Assembly (NCBI RefSeq): GCF_003144095.1 | Contig: NZ_NSKH01000018.1 | Location: 155,716-219,715, forward strand | Direction of reading: 5' to 3' | Length of the DNA: 64,000 nucleotides | Source of the DNA: Streptomyces sp. ICBB 8177 | GTDB taxonomy: Bacteria; Actinomycetota; Actinomycetes; Streptomycetales; Streptomycetaceae | Shown here: in pieces, positions 1-8,712 of the stretch | Layout of the letters: the number at the start of each line of letters is the position of its first letter | Numbering within the stretch: the first letter of the stretch is position 1 | Notes under the pieces: model-generated | What the model saw: only the letters and a program-made list of their open reading frames with translations | The model's database searches: none | Told to the model about the DNA's origin: nothing | Translations under genes and position numbers: made by a program

Positions 1-274
1 CTAGACACAGCAACCCCGCCAGGACCCCCGGCGTCGCCCGCCTCCAAGGACCACGCCCTACAGCCGAGGCCGGAAGGCCCTCGGCGGACCGCTGAAGGCC
101 CTCGCCCTACCCGGAATGACGGGCCGTGCCGTTTCCGGGCCCCCGCCCGCAGCCTTCTTTCCGGGGATCTCCCGTGCGGGCCCGTAGGAGCCGCCTCCCG
201 CGTCCGTCTTGACGCTCTCCCCGGTCGGGGATTCCCTGGGGACAGGAAGCCGTGGCGGAAGGCTGTGGGGCCGT
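1..274. other. Intergenic stretch before the first gene
   Basis: I see no convincing gene here on either strand. A TTGACG hexamer at 209-214 could be a -35 box for the DUF6274 gene, but no good -10 follows at the right distance. Reading frames on the opposite strand have arginine/serine-rich compositions typical of non-coding GC-rich DNA. Confidence 0.4.
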
Positions 275-478
275 ATGGCGGCTGCTGCGGGACGACGGGA
301 GGCCGGGCGGACTCCCCCAACTCCCCCGCGCGCGCCCGCACATGACGTGCGGGCGCTGCTGCGGGCGCATCTGGCCGCCGCTGCCGGGCAGGGGCATCTG
401 ACGCGGCACTGCCCGGTCTGCCACCGGCTGCTGCGGCTGGCGATGGAGGCCTCCCGTGACGGGACGCGGGATCGCTGA
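275..478 (+). CDS. DUF6274 family small protein
   Basis: This 67-residue protein has a conserved C-terminal half containing RALLRAHLAAA, a CPVCHRLLRLAME segment with a Cys-x-x-Cys-His group, and a charged tail. I recognise it as the small DUF6274 protein usually found beside bldC in Streptomyces; no function is known. The CxxCH group could bind a metal, but a single pair makes this speculative. The ATG at 275 is chosen because the conserved part begins shortly after it; an in-frame upstream start at 209 would add 22 atypical residues. The ribosome site is weak (GGGG about 6 nt upstream). The gene converges with bldC. Confidence 0.6.
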   Translation: MAAAAGRREAGRTPPTPPRAPAHDVRALLRAHLAAAAGQGHLTRHCPVCHRLLRLAMEASRDGTRDR

Positions 479-518
479 ACGCCATTACCGCACCCGTACG
501 TCAGGGCGCAAGTACGCC

Positions 519-540
519 TCACGTGACGGGAGTCACGTGA
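519..540. repeat. Perfect 9-bp inverted repeat between DUF6274 and bldC
   Basis: TCACGTGAC and GTCACGTGA are separated by GGGA. The site lies 41 bp past the DUF6274 stop and could act as a U-less terminator or a protein-binding site. No T-run follows on either strand. Confidence 0.55.
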
Positions 541-622
541 ACTGCCCGGAACCGGGCGTACCGATCGCCCCTCCGAACCCCCGTCAATTTAATATGTGAA
601 ATTGCACTCTTGCGCACAAAAA

Positions 623-656
623 GATCGCGTCGGACCCGGCGGAGTCCGACGCGATC
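623..656 (-). terminator. Rho-independent terminator of bldC
   Basis: A perfect 13-bp stem (GATCGCGTCGGAC with its complement) and 8-nt loop are followed, in the bldC direction, by TTTTT (the A-run at 618-622 on the + strand). It starts 100 nt after the bldC stop. This is the most canonical terminator in the window. Confidence 0.9.
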
Positions 657-755
657 AAGCGGCCGCCCTGTTGGGGACAGGGGCCGGGAAGTGCGATGGG
701 TGCGCACCGGGCTGGGGGACCCGGATCACCCGACTTCGGGGCGTTCTACGGTGTC

Positions 756-962
756 TCAGCTCTCGGTACGCTGCTGCGGGATACCCGCGAGCAGAGCCCT
801 GACCTCCGCCTCGCGGTAGCGGCGGTGGCCGCCGAGCGTGCGGATCGACGTGAGCTTGCCGGCCTTGGCCCAGCGCGTGACCGTCTTCGGGTCCACGCGG
901 AACATGGTGGCGACCTCAGCGGGGGTCAGCAGCGGCTCGGCATCAGGGGTGCGAGCGGTCAT
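756..962 (-). CDS. bldC: Developmental transcription regulator BldC
   Basis: BldC is a 68-residue MerR-like winged-helix DNA-binding protein that controls the onset of morphological differentiation and antibiotic production in Streptomyces by binding AT-rich direct repeats. The whole protein is one DNA-binding domain: LLTPAEVATMFRVDPKTV forms the helix-turn-helix at residues 11-28 and TLGGHRRY is the wing. Length and sequence match the BldC family end to end, with no effector domain. A GAGGAGG ribosome site lies just before the ATG. It is monocistronic, with its own terminator and a long leader region. Confidence 0.97.
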   Translation of the reverse strand: MTARTPDAEPLLTPAEVATMFRVDPKTVTRWAKAGKLTSIRTLGGHRRYREAEVRALLAGIPQQRTES

Positions 963-1463
963 GAGCGGCCTCCTCGGGAGAACCGAACCATCACGGTTCT
1001 TTCCTCTAAATTCTGCACCTTGACCCGCGTTGCCCGAAATGGCAGACGCGAGCCGAGTCGGTAATAGGACGAACGGCTTGTCCTCGGCACTACAACTACA
1101 CCATCTGTCCAGCCGTGTCGGCCAAACCGATGGAATTGCCCTCTCAGGTGTTCAAGCTCGGCGGATGCCGATGGACCGGGCCATAACGGACAGTCACACG
1201 TGCGTGACGATCAGTCACAGCGCGATCATGGAGCCCGAGAGCCCGCAAGAGAACGCAAGTTGTCCTATTTTGGCACGAGGGCTGGGTATGGAAGCAAGAG
1301 TCAGGAACGTGCTTTCCATCACGCTTTCCGGCCGCTTGTCCCGGGCTCGCCCCATTGACCCGGAACGGGATCAAGGACCCCGGTCCGGCAGGACTCCCGG
1401 GGCACCGCCCCGGATAAGCGTTCGGTAAGGGTACACATCCGCCCTGGGTGGTCGAACCCGGGT
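963..1463 (-). promoter_or_regulatory. bldC upstream region with leader hairpin
   Basis: About 500 bp without a gene separate bldC from the next gene upstream. It must hold the bldC promoter. Visible structure: an inverted repeat AGAACCG-N8-CGGTTCT at 979-1000 just ahead of the bldC ribosome site; an AT-rich patch at about 1002-1016; a near-palindrome GTCACACGTGCGTGAC at 1193-1208; and a 7-bp stem CCGGGGC/GCCCCGG at 1397-1413 that may terminate the upstream gene. I could not assign -35/-10 boxes with confidence. Confidence 0.45.
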
Positions 1464-2399
1464 TCAGCTCGCGAACTGGAGCTCGCGGACGCTCCGCCAG
1501 AAGTCGGTGAGGAGGCCGTACGCCTCGCCCGCCCGCGCGCCGTCCCCCTCGCGCAGCGCCGCCAGGCCCTCCGCCACCCGCGCCGCGCTGCGGTCCGCGG
1601 CCAGCCGCTCGGGCGGGATGACGTGCACCAGACCGCCGTAGTCCAGTTCGACGAGCGAGCGGGGGTGGAACTCCTCCAGCCAGCGCCCGGTGTCGGTCAG
1701 CGCGTCGATCAGCGGGCTGTCGTCCAGGCTGTCGCGCAGCACCCGCAGGGCCCGCGCCACTCGCCGCCTGGCCTGCACCATCTGCGTGCGGTACCGCATG
1801 ACCGGCGCGATGCGCTGCTTCTGCCCCGCGGCGCCCGCGGGCCGGTCCCCCTCCGCCGGGGGACCCGCCCCCTCCGGGCCCTCCGCCGCCGCGTCCGGCT
1901 CCGTGCCCGGGTCGTAGTGCCGTTCCGCGTCGTCGAACAGGGCGAACCACCGCACCGGCACGTGCCAGGTCGCCGTCCTGATCCACGGGCGGGCGTCCGG
2001 ATTGCGCTCGCGCCAGCGCTGGTAGTCGGCGGCGGCCTGGTGGCGCACGACCTCCGGCAGCATCGCGTCCAGCGCGGGGCCGGGCAGCCGGTCCGCCAGA
2101 TCCTCCAGCGCCATCCAGCCGCGCAGCCGGGTCCGCCAGGGGCACACGACCACCACGTCGTCCACCACGGCCACGAACGCCTCCCGGCTCTCGTGCACCG
2201 GGACGGCGACCGGCGGCACCGGCACGAGGCCCGCCAGCGACTGGCGCAACTCGTCCTGGGCGCTGGGGTGTCGACCGCCCGCCGCGTAGCGCTTCCAGTG
2301 GCCGCGTTCAGGCTCGGGGAAGGCCGCGAGCGGCTCGTAGACCCGCAGGTACGACGCGTACGGGACCGGAGCCCCGGAAAACCCTGACGACGCCGACAA
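1464..2399 (-). CDS. Conserved uncharacterised protein between bldC and vdh
   Basis: This 311-residue soluble protein has no catalytic motif that I recognise. It has an N-terminal [19 protein letters not shown] block, a hydrophobic [22 protein letters not shown] segment (split here only for description), a Pro/Ala/Gly-rich low-complexity linker around residues 165-195, and a Leu-rich C-terminal half. Such a protein is commonly seen next to vdh in Streptomyces; the role is unknown. The start is uncertain: the frame opens with TTG at 2399, preceded by GAGAGGG. It is divergent from vdh. Confidence 0.75.
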   Translation of the reverse strand: MSASSGFSGAPVPYASYLRVYEPLAAFPEPERGHWKRYAAGGRHPSAQDELRQSLAGLVPVPPVAVPVHESREAFVAVVDDVVVVCPWRTRLRGWMALEDLADRLPGPALDAMLPEVVRHQAAADYQRWRERNPDARPWIRTATWHVPVRWFALFDDAERHYDPGTEPDAAAEGPEGAGPPAEGDRPAGAAGQKQRIAPVMRYRTQMVQARRRVARALRVLRDSLDDSPLIDALTDTGRWLEEFHPRSLVELDYGGLVHVIPPERLAADRSAARVAEGLAALREGDGARAGEAYGLLTDFWRSVRELQFAS

Positions 2400-2523
2400 G
2401 CCCTCTCACGCTCCCCTTCAGGTCGCGGTCACCCGCATCGTGTCACGCCCGTACCCCCCATGGGGGTGATCCATCACACCACGGGTTCCGGGGCGCGGAA
2501 CTGGGCCTACCCTTGCGTCAACC

Positions 2524-2549
2524 GGCTCTCCCCTACCCTCCGGAGAGCC
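2524..2549 (+). repeat. 8-bp inverted repeat in the vdh leader/promoter
   Basis: GGCTCTCC and GGAGAGCC are separated by 10 nt that include TACCCT. The repeat ends 27 bp before the vdh start and may be an operator or a leader hairpin. A second smaller repeat (ACCCCC/GGGGGT) lies at about 2453-2467. Confidence 0.4.
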
Positions 2550-2576
2550 CTCTCACCGACCTCGGGAGTCACCACC

Positions 2577-3689
2577 GTGACCGACGTCCGTCCACCGCAG
2601 ACCGTGGTCTCCAAGCTGTTCCGATCGGAGCAGGGGGGACACGAGCAGGTCGTGCTCTGCCAGGACCGCGCGAGCGGCCTCAAGGCCGTCATCGCCCTCC
2701 ACTCCACCGCCCTCGGCCCGGCCCTCGGCGGCACCCGCTTCTTCCCGTACGCGAGCGACGAGGACGCCGTCGAGGACGCCCTCAACCTGGCCCGCGGCAT
2801 GAGCTACAAGAACGCGCTCGCCGGGCTCGACCACGGCGGCGGCAAGGCCGTGATCATCGGTGACCCGGCCGTCGACAAGTCCCCCGAACTGCTGCGCGCC
2901 TACGGCAGGTTCGTCGCCTCGCTCGGCGGCCGCTACGTGACCGCCTGCGATGTCGGCACCTACGTGGCCGACATGGACGTCGTCGCCACCGAGAACCCGT
3001 GGACGACCGGCCGCTCCCCGGAGAACGGCGGCGCGGGCGACTCGTCGGTGCTGACCGCCTTCGGCGTCTTCCAGGGCATGCGGGCCTGCGCGAAGGCCAA
3101 GTGGGGCGAGCCGACGCTGCGCGGGCGCGCGGTGGGCGTGGCGGGCGTCGGCAAGGTCGGCCACCACCTGGTGGAACACCTGCTGGAGGACGGTGCGCGG
3201 GTCGTGATCACCGACGTGCGCGACGACGCGGTGGCCCGGGTGCGCGAGCGGCACCCCGAGGTCGAGGCCGCCGCCGACAACGCCTCGCTGATCCGCGCCG
3301 GTCTCGACGTCTACGCCCCCTGCGCGCTGGGCGGCGCCCTCAACGACGAGAGCGTGGCGGCCCTGACCGCGACGGTGGTCTGCGGCGCCGCCAACAACCA
3401 GCTGGCCCACCCCGGCGTCGAGAAGGACCTCGCCGACCGCGGCGTGCTGTACGCGCCGGACTACGTGGTGAACGCCGGCGGCGTCATCCAGGTCGCCGAC
3501 GAGCTGCACGGCTTCGACTTCGACCGGGCGAAGGCCAAGGCGACGAAGATCTACGACACCACGCTGGCGATCTTCGAGCGGGCCGCCGCCGACGGCATCC
3601 CGCCGGCCGCCGCGGCCGACCGCCTGGCCGAGCAGCGGATCGCCGACCGCGCCCCGGCCGAGACCTGGCTGCGTCCCACGGTCGCCTGA
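2577..3689 (+). CDS. vdh: Valine (branched-chain amino acid) dehydrogenase
   Basis: The enzyme oxidatively deaminates L-valine and related amino acids to 2-oxo acids with NAD+, feeding branched-chain precursors to polyketide and fatty acid synthesis. The protein has 370 residues. The N-terminal catalytic domain carries [16 protein letters not shown] with the two active-site lysines at about 78 and 90, and the C-terminal Rossmann domain carries GVAGVGKVG. Length matches Glu/Leu/Phe/Val dehydrogenases. The GTG at 2577 is chosen because MTDVRPPQ starts like the family and GGGAG precedes it; an upstream ATG at 2460 would add 39 unlikely residues. The position beside bldC supports the vdh identity. 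Confidence 0.93.
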   Translation: MTDVRPPQTVVSKLFRSEQGGHEQVVLCQDRASGLKAVIALHSTALGPALGGTRFFPYASDEDAVEDALNLARGMSYKNALAGLDHGGGKAVIIGDPAVDKSPELLRAYGRFVASLGGRYVTACDVGTYVADMDVVATENPWTTGRSPENGGAGDSSVLTAFGVFQGMRACAKAKWGEPTLRGRAVGVAGVGKVGHHLVEHLLEDGARVVITDVRDDAVARVRERHPEVEAAADNASLIRAGLDVYAPCALGGALNDESVAALTATVVCGAANNQLAHPGVEKDLADRGVLYAPDYVVNAGGVIQVADELHGFDFDRAKAKATKIYDTTLAIFERAAADGIPPAAAADRLAEQRIADRAPAETWLRPTVA

Positions 3690-4191
3690 CGCCGTCCGTC
3701 CGGCCCGCGGCCGTCCACGGCCGGCCCACGCGCTCAACGCCCGCGTAGACCGGCCGTACGGAGGGCCTGAGGGCGGCCGGACGCGGGCCGGACGGACGAC
3801 CTCCGTAGACCCGCGTAGACGGCCGTAGAACGCCGTAGAGCGCCGCGCGACGAGTGCTGGGCGTCCCTCCCGCGTCACCCGCCGTACACCCCGCGCGGCG
3901 GGTCGCGAAAGGGTGCGCGTGGTAGGGGTCACGCAGGGACGCGCGTGACCCGTACCACGCCCCGCCCGCGATCTCCGGGTGGAAGAAGGTAAAATCGCAG
4001 CTGACCAGCCAGGACGGGGCCCGTAACGGCCCCTGCTTCGACGCGCGTCGTGCGGGCGACGTACCGTGCGGGCGCGGAAGCAGGTACCGTTGAAGCCCTA
4101 CGGTCCGGTCTTCGCCGAGAAGGCCGTTCCAGATCAGATACGCGTGTCAAGACTCGGGGCCGTCGAGCCCCGCCGTTGAGGGGGTCGAGCC
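3690..4191 (+). promoter_or_regulatory. Long gap between vdh and DUF3073 with several hairpins
   Basis: About 500 bp without a gene. At 3921-3956 there is a strong hairpin (GGGTCACGC/GCGTGACCC core, extended by GGTA/TACC after one mismatch). Smaller stems are GGGGCC/GGCCCC at 4016-4033 and CGGGGC/GCCCCG at 4155-4172, the latter just before the DUF3073 ribosome site. CGTAGA-type words recur between 3740 and 3840 without a regular period. The promoter of the DUF3073 gene must lie here; I could not fix it. Confidence 0.4.
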
Positions 4192-4443
4192 ATGGGGCGC
4201 GGCCGGGCCAAGGCCAAGCAGACAAAGGTCGCCCGCCAGCTGAAGTACAACAGCGGCGGAACGGATCTCTCACGTCTGGCCGAGGAGCTGGGCGCATCGT
4301 CGAGCCGGCCGGCGAAGCCGGAGCCGGTACAGGACGATGAGCTGGAAAACGACGACCCGTACGCACAGTACGCGGATCTCTACAACGACGAGGACGACGA
4401 GGACGAGAGCTCCGAGCACTCGTCGCAGCGCCGTCGCGCTTGA
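4192..4443 (+). CDS. DUF3073 domain protein
   Basis: This 83-residue protein is very polar. It has a basic N-terminus (MGRGRAKAKQTKVARQLKYN), then a conserved NSGGTDLSRLAEELG block, and an acidic C-terminus (DDPYAQYADLYNDEDDEDE). This is the DUF3073 pattern found across actinobacteria; the function is unknown. A strong GAGGGGG site precedes the ATG. It is followed closely by a large terminator. The charge-split layout suggests a nucleic-acid-associated or disordered protein, but that is inference. Confidence 0.88.
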   Translation: MGRGRAKAKQTKVARQLKYNSGGTDLSRLAEELGASSSRPAKPEPVQDDELENDDPYAQYADLYNDEDDEDESSEHSSQRRRA

Positions 4444-4462
4444 CGCTCTCCACGTCTCGCTC

Positions 4463-4494
4463 ACCCGGTCCGGGGCCTGCCCCGGACCGGGTTT
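4463..4494. terminator. Bidirectional terminator between DUF3073 and purM
   Basis: A perfect 14-bp stem (ACCCGGTCCGGGGC and its complement) has a 2-nt loop and is followed by TTT on the + strand. It sits between the two converging genes. Confidence 0.85.
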
Positions 4495-4525
4495 CGTCGT
4501 CACCTGCCGCGCGGGGCACGGGGCG

Positions 4526-5596
4526 CTACGCCGCGTAGTCGCCGGTCAGTCCGACAGCCTCCCGGTGGTCGCCGCGTTCGGTGATCTCGCCGGCGACCCA
4601 GGCGCCGACTCCACGGTCACCGAGCGTGGCCAGCGCCGCGTCGGTGGAGTCGGCCGGTACGACCGCGATCATGCCGACGCCCATGTTCAGCGTCTTCTCC
4701 AGCTCCGGCCTTGCCACCTCGCCGAGCCTTCCGACCAGGTCGAAGACCGGCCCCGGGGCCCAGGTCGAACGGTCCACCACGGCGTGCAGGTGGTCGGGGA
4801 TCACCCGGGCGAGGTTGTTGGCGAGGCCGCCGCCGGTGATGTGCGAGAACGCGTGCACTTCAGTGGTCCGGGTCAGCGCCAGGCAGTCCAGCGAGTAGAT
4901 CCGGGTCGGCTCCAGCAGCTCCTCGCCCAGCGCGCGTCCGAGTTCCGGCACCTCGCGGTCCAGCTCCCAGCCCGCCCGGTCGAAGAGCACATGGCGGACG
5001 AGCGAGTACCCGTTCGAGTGAAGACCGGAGGACTCCAGTGCGATGACGACGTCACCCTTTCGGATGCGTTCGGCACCCAGCAGCCGGTCCGCTTCGACCA
5101 CTCCGGTGCCCGCGCCCGCCACGTCGAACTCGTCCGCGCCCAGCAGCCCCGGGTGCTCCGCGGTCTCGCCGCCGACCAGCGCGCAGCCCGCGAGCGAACA
5201 CCCTTCGGCGATGCCCTTGACGATGGCGGCGACCCGCTCGGGGTGCACCTTGCCGACGCAGATGTAGTCCGTCATGAACAGCGGTTCCGCGCCGCACACC
5301 ACGAGGTCGTCCACGACCATGCCGACCAGGTCGTGCCCGATGGTGTCGTAGACGCCCATGCGGCGGGCGATGTCGACCTTGGTGCCGACGCCGTCGGTCG
5401 CCGAGGCCAGCAGCGGCCGCTCGTAGCCCTTGAGGGCGCTGGCGTCGAAGAGGCCGGCGAAGCCGCCGAGGCCGCCGACGACCTCCGGGCGGGTGGCCTT
5501 CCTGACCCATTCCTTCATCAGCTCGACGGCGTGGTCGCCCGCCTCGATGTCGACGCCCGCCGCGGCGTAGCTGGCACCCTGCGTGGTCTCTGACAT
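4526..5596 (-). CDS. purM: Phosphoribosylformylglycinamidine cyclo-ligase (AIR synthetase)
   Basis: PurM closes the imidazole ring, converting FGAM plus ATP to AIR, step five of de novo purine synthesis. The protein has 356 residues. Recognisable family blocks are YAAAGVDIEAG at the N-terminus, ASATDGVGTK at about 65-74, GGETAEHPG, SSGLHSNGYSLVR and HITGGGLANNL. The ATG at 5596 gives the usual MSETT start of streptomycete PurM. It lies 86 bp downstream of purF on the same strand and is probably co-transcribed with it. Confidence 0.96.
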   Translation of the reverse strand: MSETTQGASYAAAGVDIEAGDHAVELMKEWVRKATRPEVVGGLGGFAGLFDASALKGYERPLLASATDGVGTKVDIARRMGVYDTIGHDLVGMVVDDLVVCGAEPLFMTDYICVGKVHPERVAAIVKGIAEGCSLAGCALVGGETAEHPGLLGADEFDVAGAGTGVVEADRLLGAERIRKGDVVIALESSGLHSNGYSLVRHVLFDRAGWELDREVPELGRALGEELLEPTRIYSLDCLALTRTTEVHAFSHITGGGLANNLARVIPDHLHAVVDRSTWAPGPVFDLVGRLGEVARPELEKTLNMGVGMIAVVPADSTDAALATLGDRGVGAWVAGEITERGDHREAVGLTGDYAA

Positions 5597-5682
5597 GGCC
5601 AATGAGATCTTTCGTTTCGTGAAGGAAGTCGCGGTACGCGGCCGGTCGCGATCCGGTCCCGGCCGCGACCGGTCCGGGTCGG

Positions 5683-7200
5683 CTACGGGCGGCGCAGCGC
5701 GTCGGCCGCCGACGGACCGCCGGCCAGCTCGGTCTCCAGCAGCTGCTTGCCCAGCAGCTCCGGGTCGGGCAGCTCCATCGGGTACTCGCCGTCGAAGCAG
5801 GCGCGGCACAGGTCGGGCTTGGCGATGGTGGTCGCCTCGACCATGCCGTCGATGGAGATGTACGCCAGCGAGTCGGCGCCCAGCGACTTGCCGATCTCCT
5901 CGACCGACATGCCGTTGGCGATCAGCTCGGCGCGGGTGGCGAAGTCGATGCCGAAGAAGCACGGCCACTTCACCGGGGGCGACGATATGCGCACGTGGAC
6001 CTCGGCGGCGCCCGCCTCGCGCAGCATCCGCACCAGGGCCCGCTGGGTGTTGCCGCGCACGATCGAGTCGTCCACGACGACCAGGCGCTTGCCCCGGATG
6101 ACTTCCTTGAGCGGGTTGAGCTTGAGGCGGATGCCGAGCTGGCGGATGGTCTGCGAGGGCTGGATGAAGGTCCGGCCCACGTAGGAGTTCTTCACCAGGC
6201 CCGAGCCGTACGGGATGCCGCTCGCCTCGGCGTAGCCCACGGCGGCCGGGGTGCCGGACTCCGGCGTCGGTATCACCAGGTCGGCCTCGGCGGGCGCTTC
6301 CTTGGCGAGGCGGCGGCCCATCTCCACGCGGGAGAGGTAGACGTTGCGCCCTGCGATGTCGGTGTCGGGGCGGGCCAGGTAGACGTACTCGAAGACGCAG
6401 CCCTTCGGCCTCGCCTCGGCGAAGCGGGAGGAGCGCAGCCCGTTCTCGTCGATGGCGACCATCTCGCCGGGCTCGACCTCGCGCACGAAGGAGGCGCCGA
6501 CGATGTCCAGGGCGGCGGACTCGGAGGCGACGACCCAGCCGCGCTCCAGACGGCCGAGGACCAGCGGGCGGATGCCCTGCGGGTCACGGGCCGCGTACAG
6601 CGTCTGCTCGTCCATGAAGACCAGGCAGAACGCGCCCTTGACCTGCGGCAGCACGCGGTGGGCGGCGTCCTCGACGGACAGCGGCCTGCCGTCGTCGTCC
6701 GCCTGCCCGGCGAGCAGCGCGGTCACCAGGTCGGTGTCGTTGGTGGCGGCCACCTTGGTGGCGCGGCCGTCGCCCTGCGGGAGCGCGGCGACCAGTTCGG
6801 CCAGCTCGGCGGTGTTGACCAGGTTGCCGTTGTGGCCCAGGGCGATCGAGCCGTGGGCGGTGGCCCGGAAGGTCGGCTGGGCGTTCTCCCACACGGAGGC
6901 ACCGGTGGTCGAGTAACGGGCATGCCCGACCGCGATGTGTCCCTTGAGGGAGCCGAGGGAGGTCTCGTCGAAGACCTGGGAGACCAGGCCCATGTCCTTG
7001 AAGACCAGGATCTGGGAGCCGTTGCTCACTGCGATACCGGCGGATTCCTGTCCGCGGTGCTGCAGGGCGTACAGCCCGAAATAGGTGAGCTTGGCGACCT
7101 CTTCGCCCGGAGCCCAGACACCGAAGACGCCGCATGCGTCCTGGGGGCCCTTTTCGCCGGGAAGGAGATCGTGGTTGAGTCGTCCGTCACCACGTGGCAC
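5683..7200 (-). CDS. purF: Amidophosphoribosyltransferase
   Basis: PurF catalyses the first committed step of purine synthesis, making phosphoribosylamine from PRPP and glutamine. The 505-residue protein has a short propeptide, then the N-terminal nucleophile Cys23 in DACGVFGVW, the glutaminase core (HRGQESAGI, GHARYSTTG, GHNGNLVN) and the C-terminal PRPP-binding VVVDDSIVRGNT segment. The GTG at 7200 is chosen because the propeptide MPRGDGRLNHDLLPGEKG is typical of streptomycete PurF. TAGACT lies 7 nt upstream of it, so the mRNA is probably leaderless. Confidence 0.96.
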   Translation of the reverse strand: MPRGDGRLNHDLLPGEKGPQDACGVFGVWAPGEEVAKLTYFGLYALQHRGQESAGIAVSNGSQILVFKDMGLVSQVFDETSLGSLKGHIAVGHARYSTTGASVWENAQPTFRATAHGSIALGHNGNLVNTAELAELVAALPQGDGRATKVAATNDTDLVTALLAGQADDDGRPLSVEDAAHRVLPQVKGAFCLVFMDEQTLYAARDPQGIRPLVLGRLERGWVVASESAALDIVGASFVREVEPGEMVAIDENGLRSSRFAEARPKGCVFEYVYLARPDTDIAGRNVYLSRVEMGRRLAKEAPAEADLVIPTPESGTPAAVGYAEASGIPYGSGLVKNSYVGRTFIQPSQTIRQLGIRLKLNPLKEVIRGKRLVVVDDSIVRGNTQRALVRMLREAGAAEVHVRISSPPVKWPCFFGIDFATRAELIANGMSVEEIGKSLGADSLAYISIDGMVEATTIAKPDLCRACFDGEYPMELPDPELLGKQLLETELAGGPSAADALRRP

Positions 7201-7207
7201 GTCACCG

Positions 7208-7213
7208 AGTCTA
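7208..7213 (-). promoter_or_regulatory. purF -10 box (leaderless start)
   Basis: TAGACT on the minus strand ends 7 nt before the GTG start codon, so transcription would begin at or next to the start codon. The -35 region (TTCTGG, 18 nt upstream) is poor. Confidence 0.55.
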
Positions 7214-7289
7214 GGGCAGGTCGCGGATTCCCCAGAACCCACCGGCTGCGACCGGCTCGCGGCACGCTGTCGCCTTACCGCCCCCACCT

Positions 7290-7332
7290 GGGGTTTTGCG
7301 GGGTGGGCGGGGCGGGGTGCCGGGGCGGGGGG
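7290..7332 (+). other. G-quadruplex-prone G-run cluster upstream of purF
   Basis: Seven runs of 3-6 G occur in 43 nt on the + strand (7290-7293, 7300-7303, 7305-7307, 7309-7312, 7314-7317, 7322-7325, 7327-7332). This is the template strand for purF, starting about 90 nt upstream of its start. Confidence 0.55.
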
Positions 7333-7425
7333 TGAGGCGAGGATCACGTCCGCGACGCCCCCGCGGTCCCGTCGGCACCGGGTCCTCCAGCGCAACCGGG
7401 CCCCGTCCCACCGCCCCTCGGCGCC

Positions 7426-8607
7426 TCAGACCTCGCGGCCGTGGGCCAGGACCAGGCGGACCCGGCCGAGCGCGGCGACGTCGGTGAGCGGGTCGCCGTC
7501 GACGGCCAGCACGTCGGCGCGGTGGCCCGCGGCCAGACGGCCGGTGACGTCGGCCACGCGCAGCGCGTCGGCCGCGTCGGCGGTGGCCATGTCCACCAGC
7601 CGGGGCGCGGGGACGCCGAGGTGCGCGTAGAAGGCGAGGCTGTCGGCGAGCCGGTCGAACTCCGCGCGCGGCACGCCCGCGTCGGTGCCCGCGATCAGCC
7701 GCACGCCGGAGTGCGCCATCCAGCGCACCGACGAGAACAGCTCGGCGGCCCGCTCGGGCCCGACGCGTTCGGCGAAGGCCCGCCAGTTGGGGCTGGCGGC
7801 GGTGCACACATGGATGCCGGCGGCCTTGATCCGCTCCAGCAGCTCCTCGCGGCGGTCGAAGCCGCCGTCCGGACCCATCCAGGTGCAGTGCTCGATGGTG
7901 GCCACCCCCGCCGCCACGGCCGCCTCGATGCCGGCGGTGCCGTGCGCGTGGACGGCGACCGGCAGCCCGGCGCGGTCCGCCTCCTCGACGACCACGCGCA
8001 GGTCGTCGGCGGTGAACTGGGCCTGCCAGATGGCGGGGCCGCCCTTGGTGAGGCCGCCGCCGGTGGCCATCACCTTGATGACCTCGGCGCCCGCGTCCGC
8101 GTTGCGCCGTACCAGGGCGCGCAGGGCGTCGGGGCCTTCCGCCTCGCCGCCGAGGAACCAGCAGTGGCCGCCCGGCGAGGTCAGCGGGGTGCCCGCGCTC
8201 ACCACGCGGGGCCCGGGCAGCCGCCCCGAGTCGATCGCGGCGCGCAGCCGCAGCGCGAGGTGGCTGCGGTCGCCCAGGTCGCGCACGGTGGTGACGCCCG
8301 TGGCGACCGCCCGGGCGGCGCGCTCGGCCATGCCCTTGAAGACGGTCTCGTCGTCCGCGTCGCGCAGCGCGCCCACCGGGTCGGCGCTCGCGTCGAAGGC
8401 GAGGTGGACGTGGGCGTCGATGAGGCCGGGCAGCACGGTGCCGCCGGGGAACCGGCGCACCGGCGCGTCCGGCGCCGCCCGCTCGACCTCGGCCCGCGGT
8501 CCCACGGCGGCGATCAGGCCGTCCCGTACGAGGACCGCGCCGTCCGTCACGCACGCGCCGTTCCGGCCGGTGACGACCCGGTCGGCGGTGATCAGCAGTC
8601 CCCCCAT
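7426..8607 (-). CDS. Metal-dependent amidohydrolase
   Basis: This 393-residue member of the amidohydrolase superfamily is closest in layout to the imidazolonepropionase/Xaa-Pro dipeptidase-like branch. Metal and catalytic motifs are present: PGLIDAHVHLAF at about 60-71, a KVMATGG segment supplying the bridging lysine region, the metal histidines HAHGTAG and IEHCTW, and GTDAGVP with the catalytic Asp. No signal peptide is visible, so it should be cytosolic. The substrate cannot be named; lying between purF and purL does not by itself make it a purine enzyme. The ATG has a GGGACGGGG site upstream. Confidence 0.87.
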   Translation of the reverse strand: MGGLLITADRVVTGRNGACVTDGAVLVRDGLIAAVGPRAEVERAAPDAPVRRFPGGTVLPGLIDAHVHLAFDASADPVGALRDADDETVFKGMAERAARAVATGVTTVRDLGDRSHLALRLRAAIDSGRLPGPRVVSAGTPLTSPGGHCWFLGGEAEGPDALRALVRRNADAGAEVIKVMATGGGLTKGGPAIWQAQFTADDLRVVVEEADRAGLPVAVHAHGTAGIEAAVAAGVATIEHCTWMGPDGGFDRREELLERIKAAGIHVCTAASPNWRAFAERVGPERAAELFSSVRWMAHSGVRLIAGTDAGVPRAEFDRLADSLAFYAHLGVPAPRLVDMATADAADALRVADVTGRLAAGHRADVLAVDGDPLTDVAALGRVRLVLAHGREV

Positions 8608-8712
8608 GAGCCCCGTCCCTCCCTCACGCGGTGCGTGGCCACCAGCTTGCCACGGCGGCCGGACGCGTACGGGCGGAACGTCAGCCGAGTGGAACGTGAG
8701 CAGAGCGCGGGG

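Noticed and set aside
1030-1428. A 132-codon + strand frame upstream of bldC
   Set aside because: No ribosome site, no recognisable family and poor codon bias; it overlaps the region needed for the bldC promoter.
2553-3932. A long minus-strand frame across vdh
   Set aside because: It is antisense to an intact valine dehydrogenase; its composition is Val/Gly/Arg/His shadow type.
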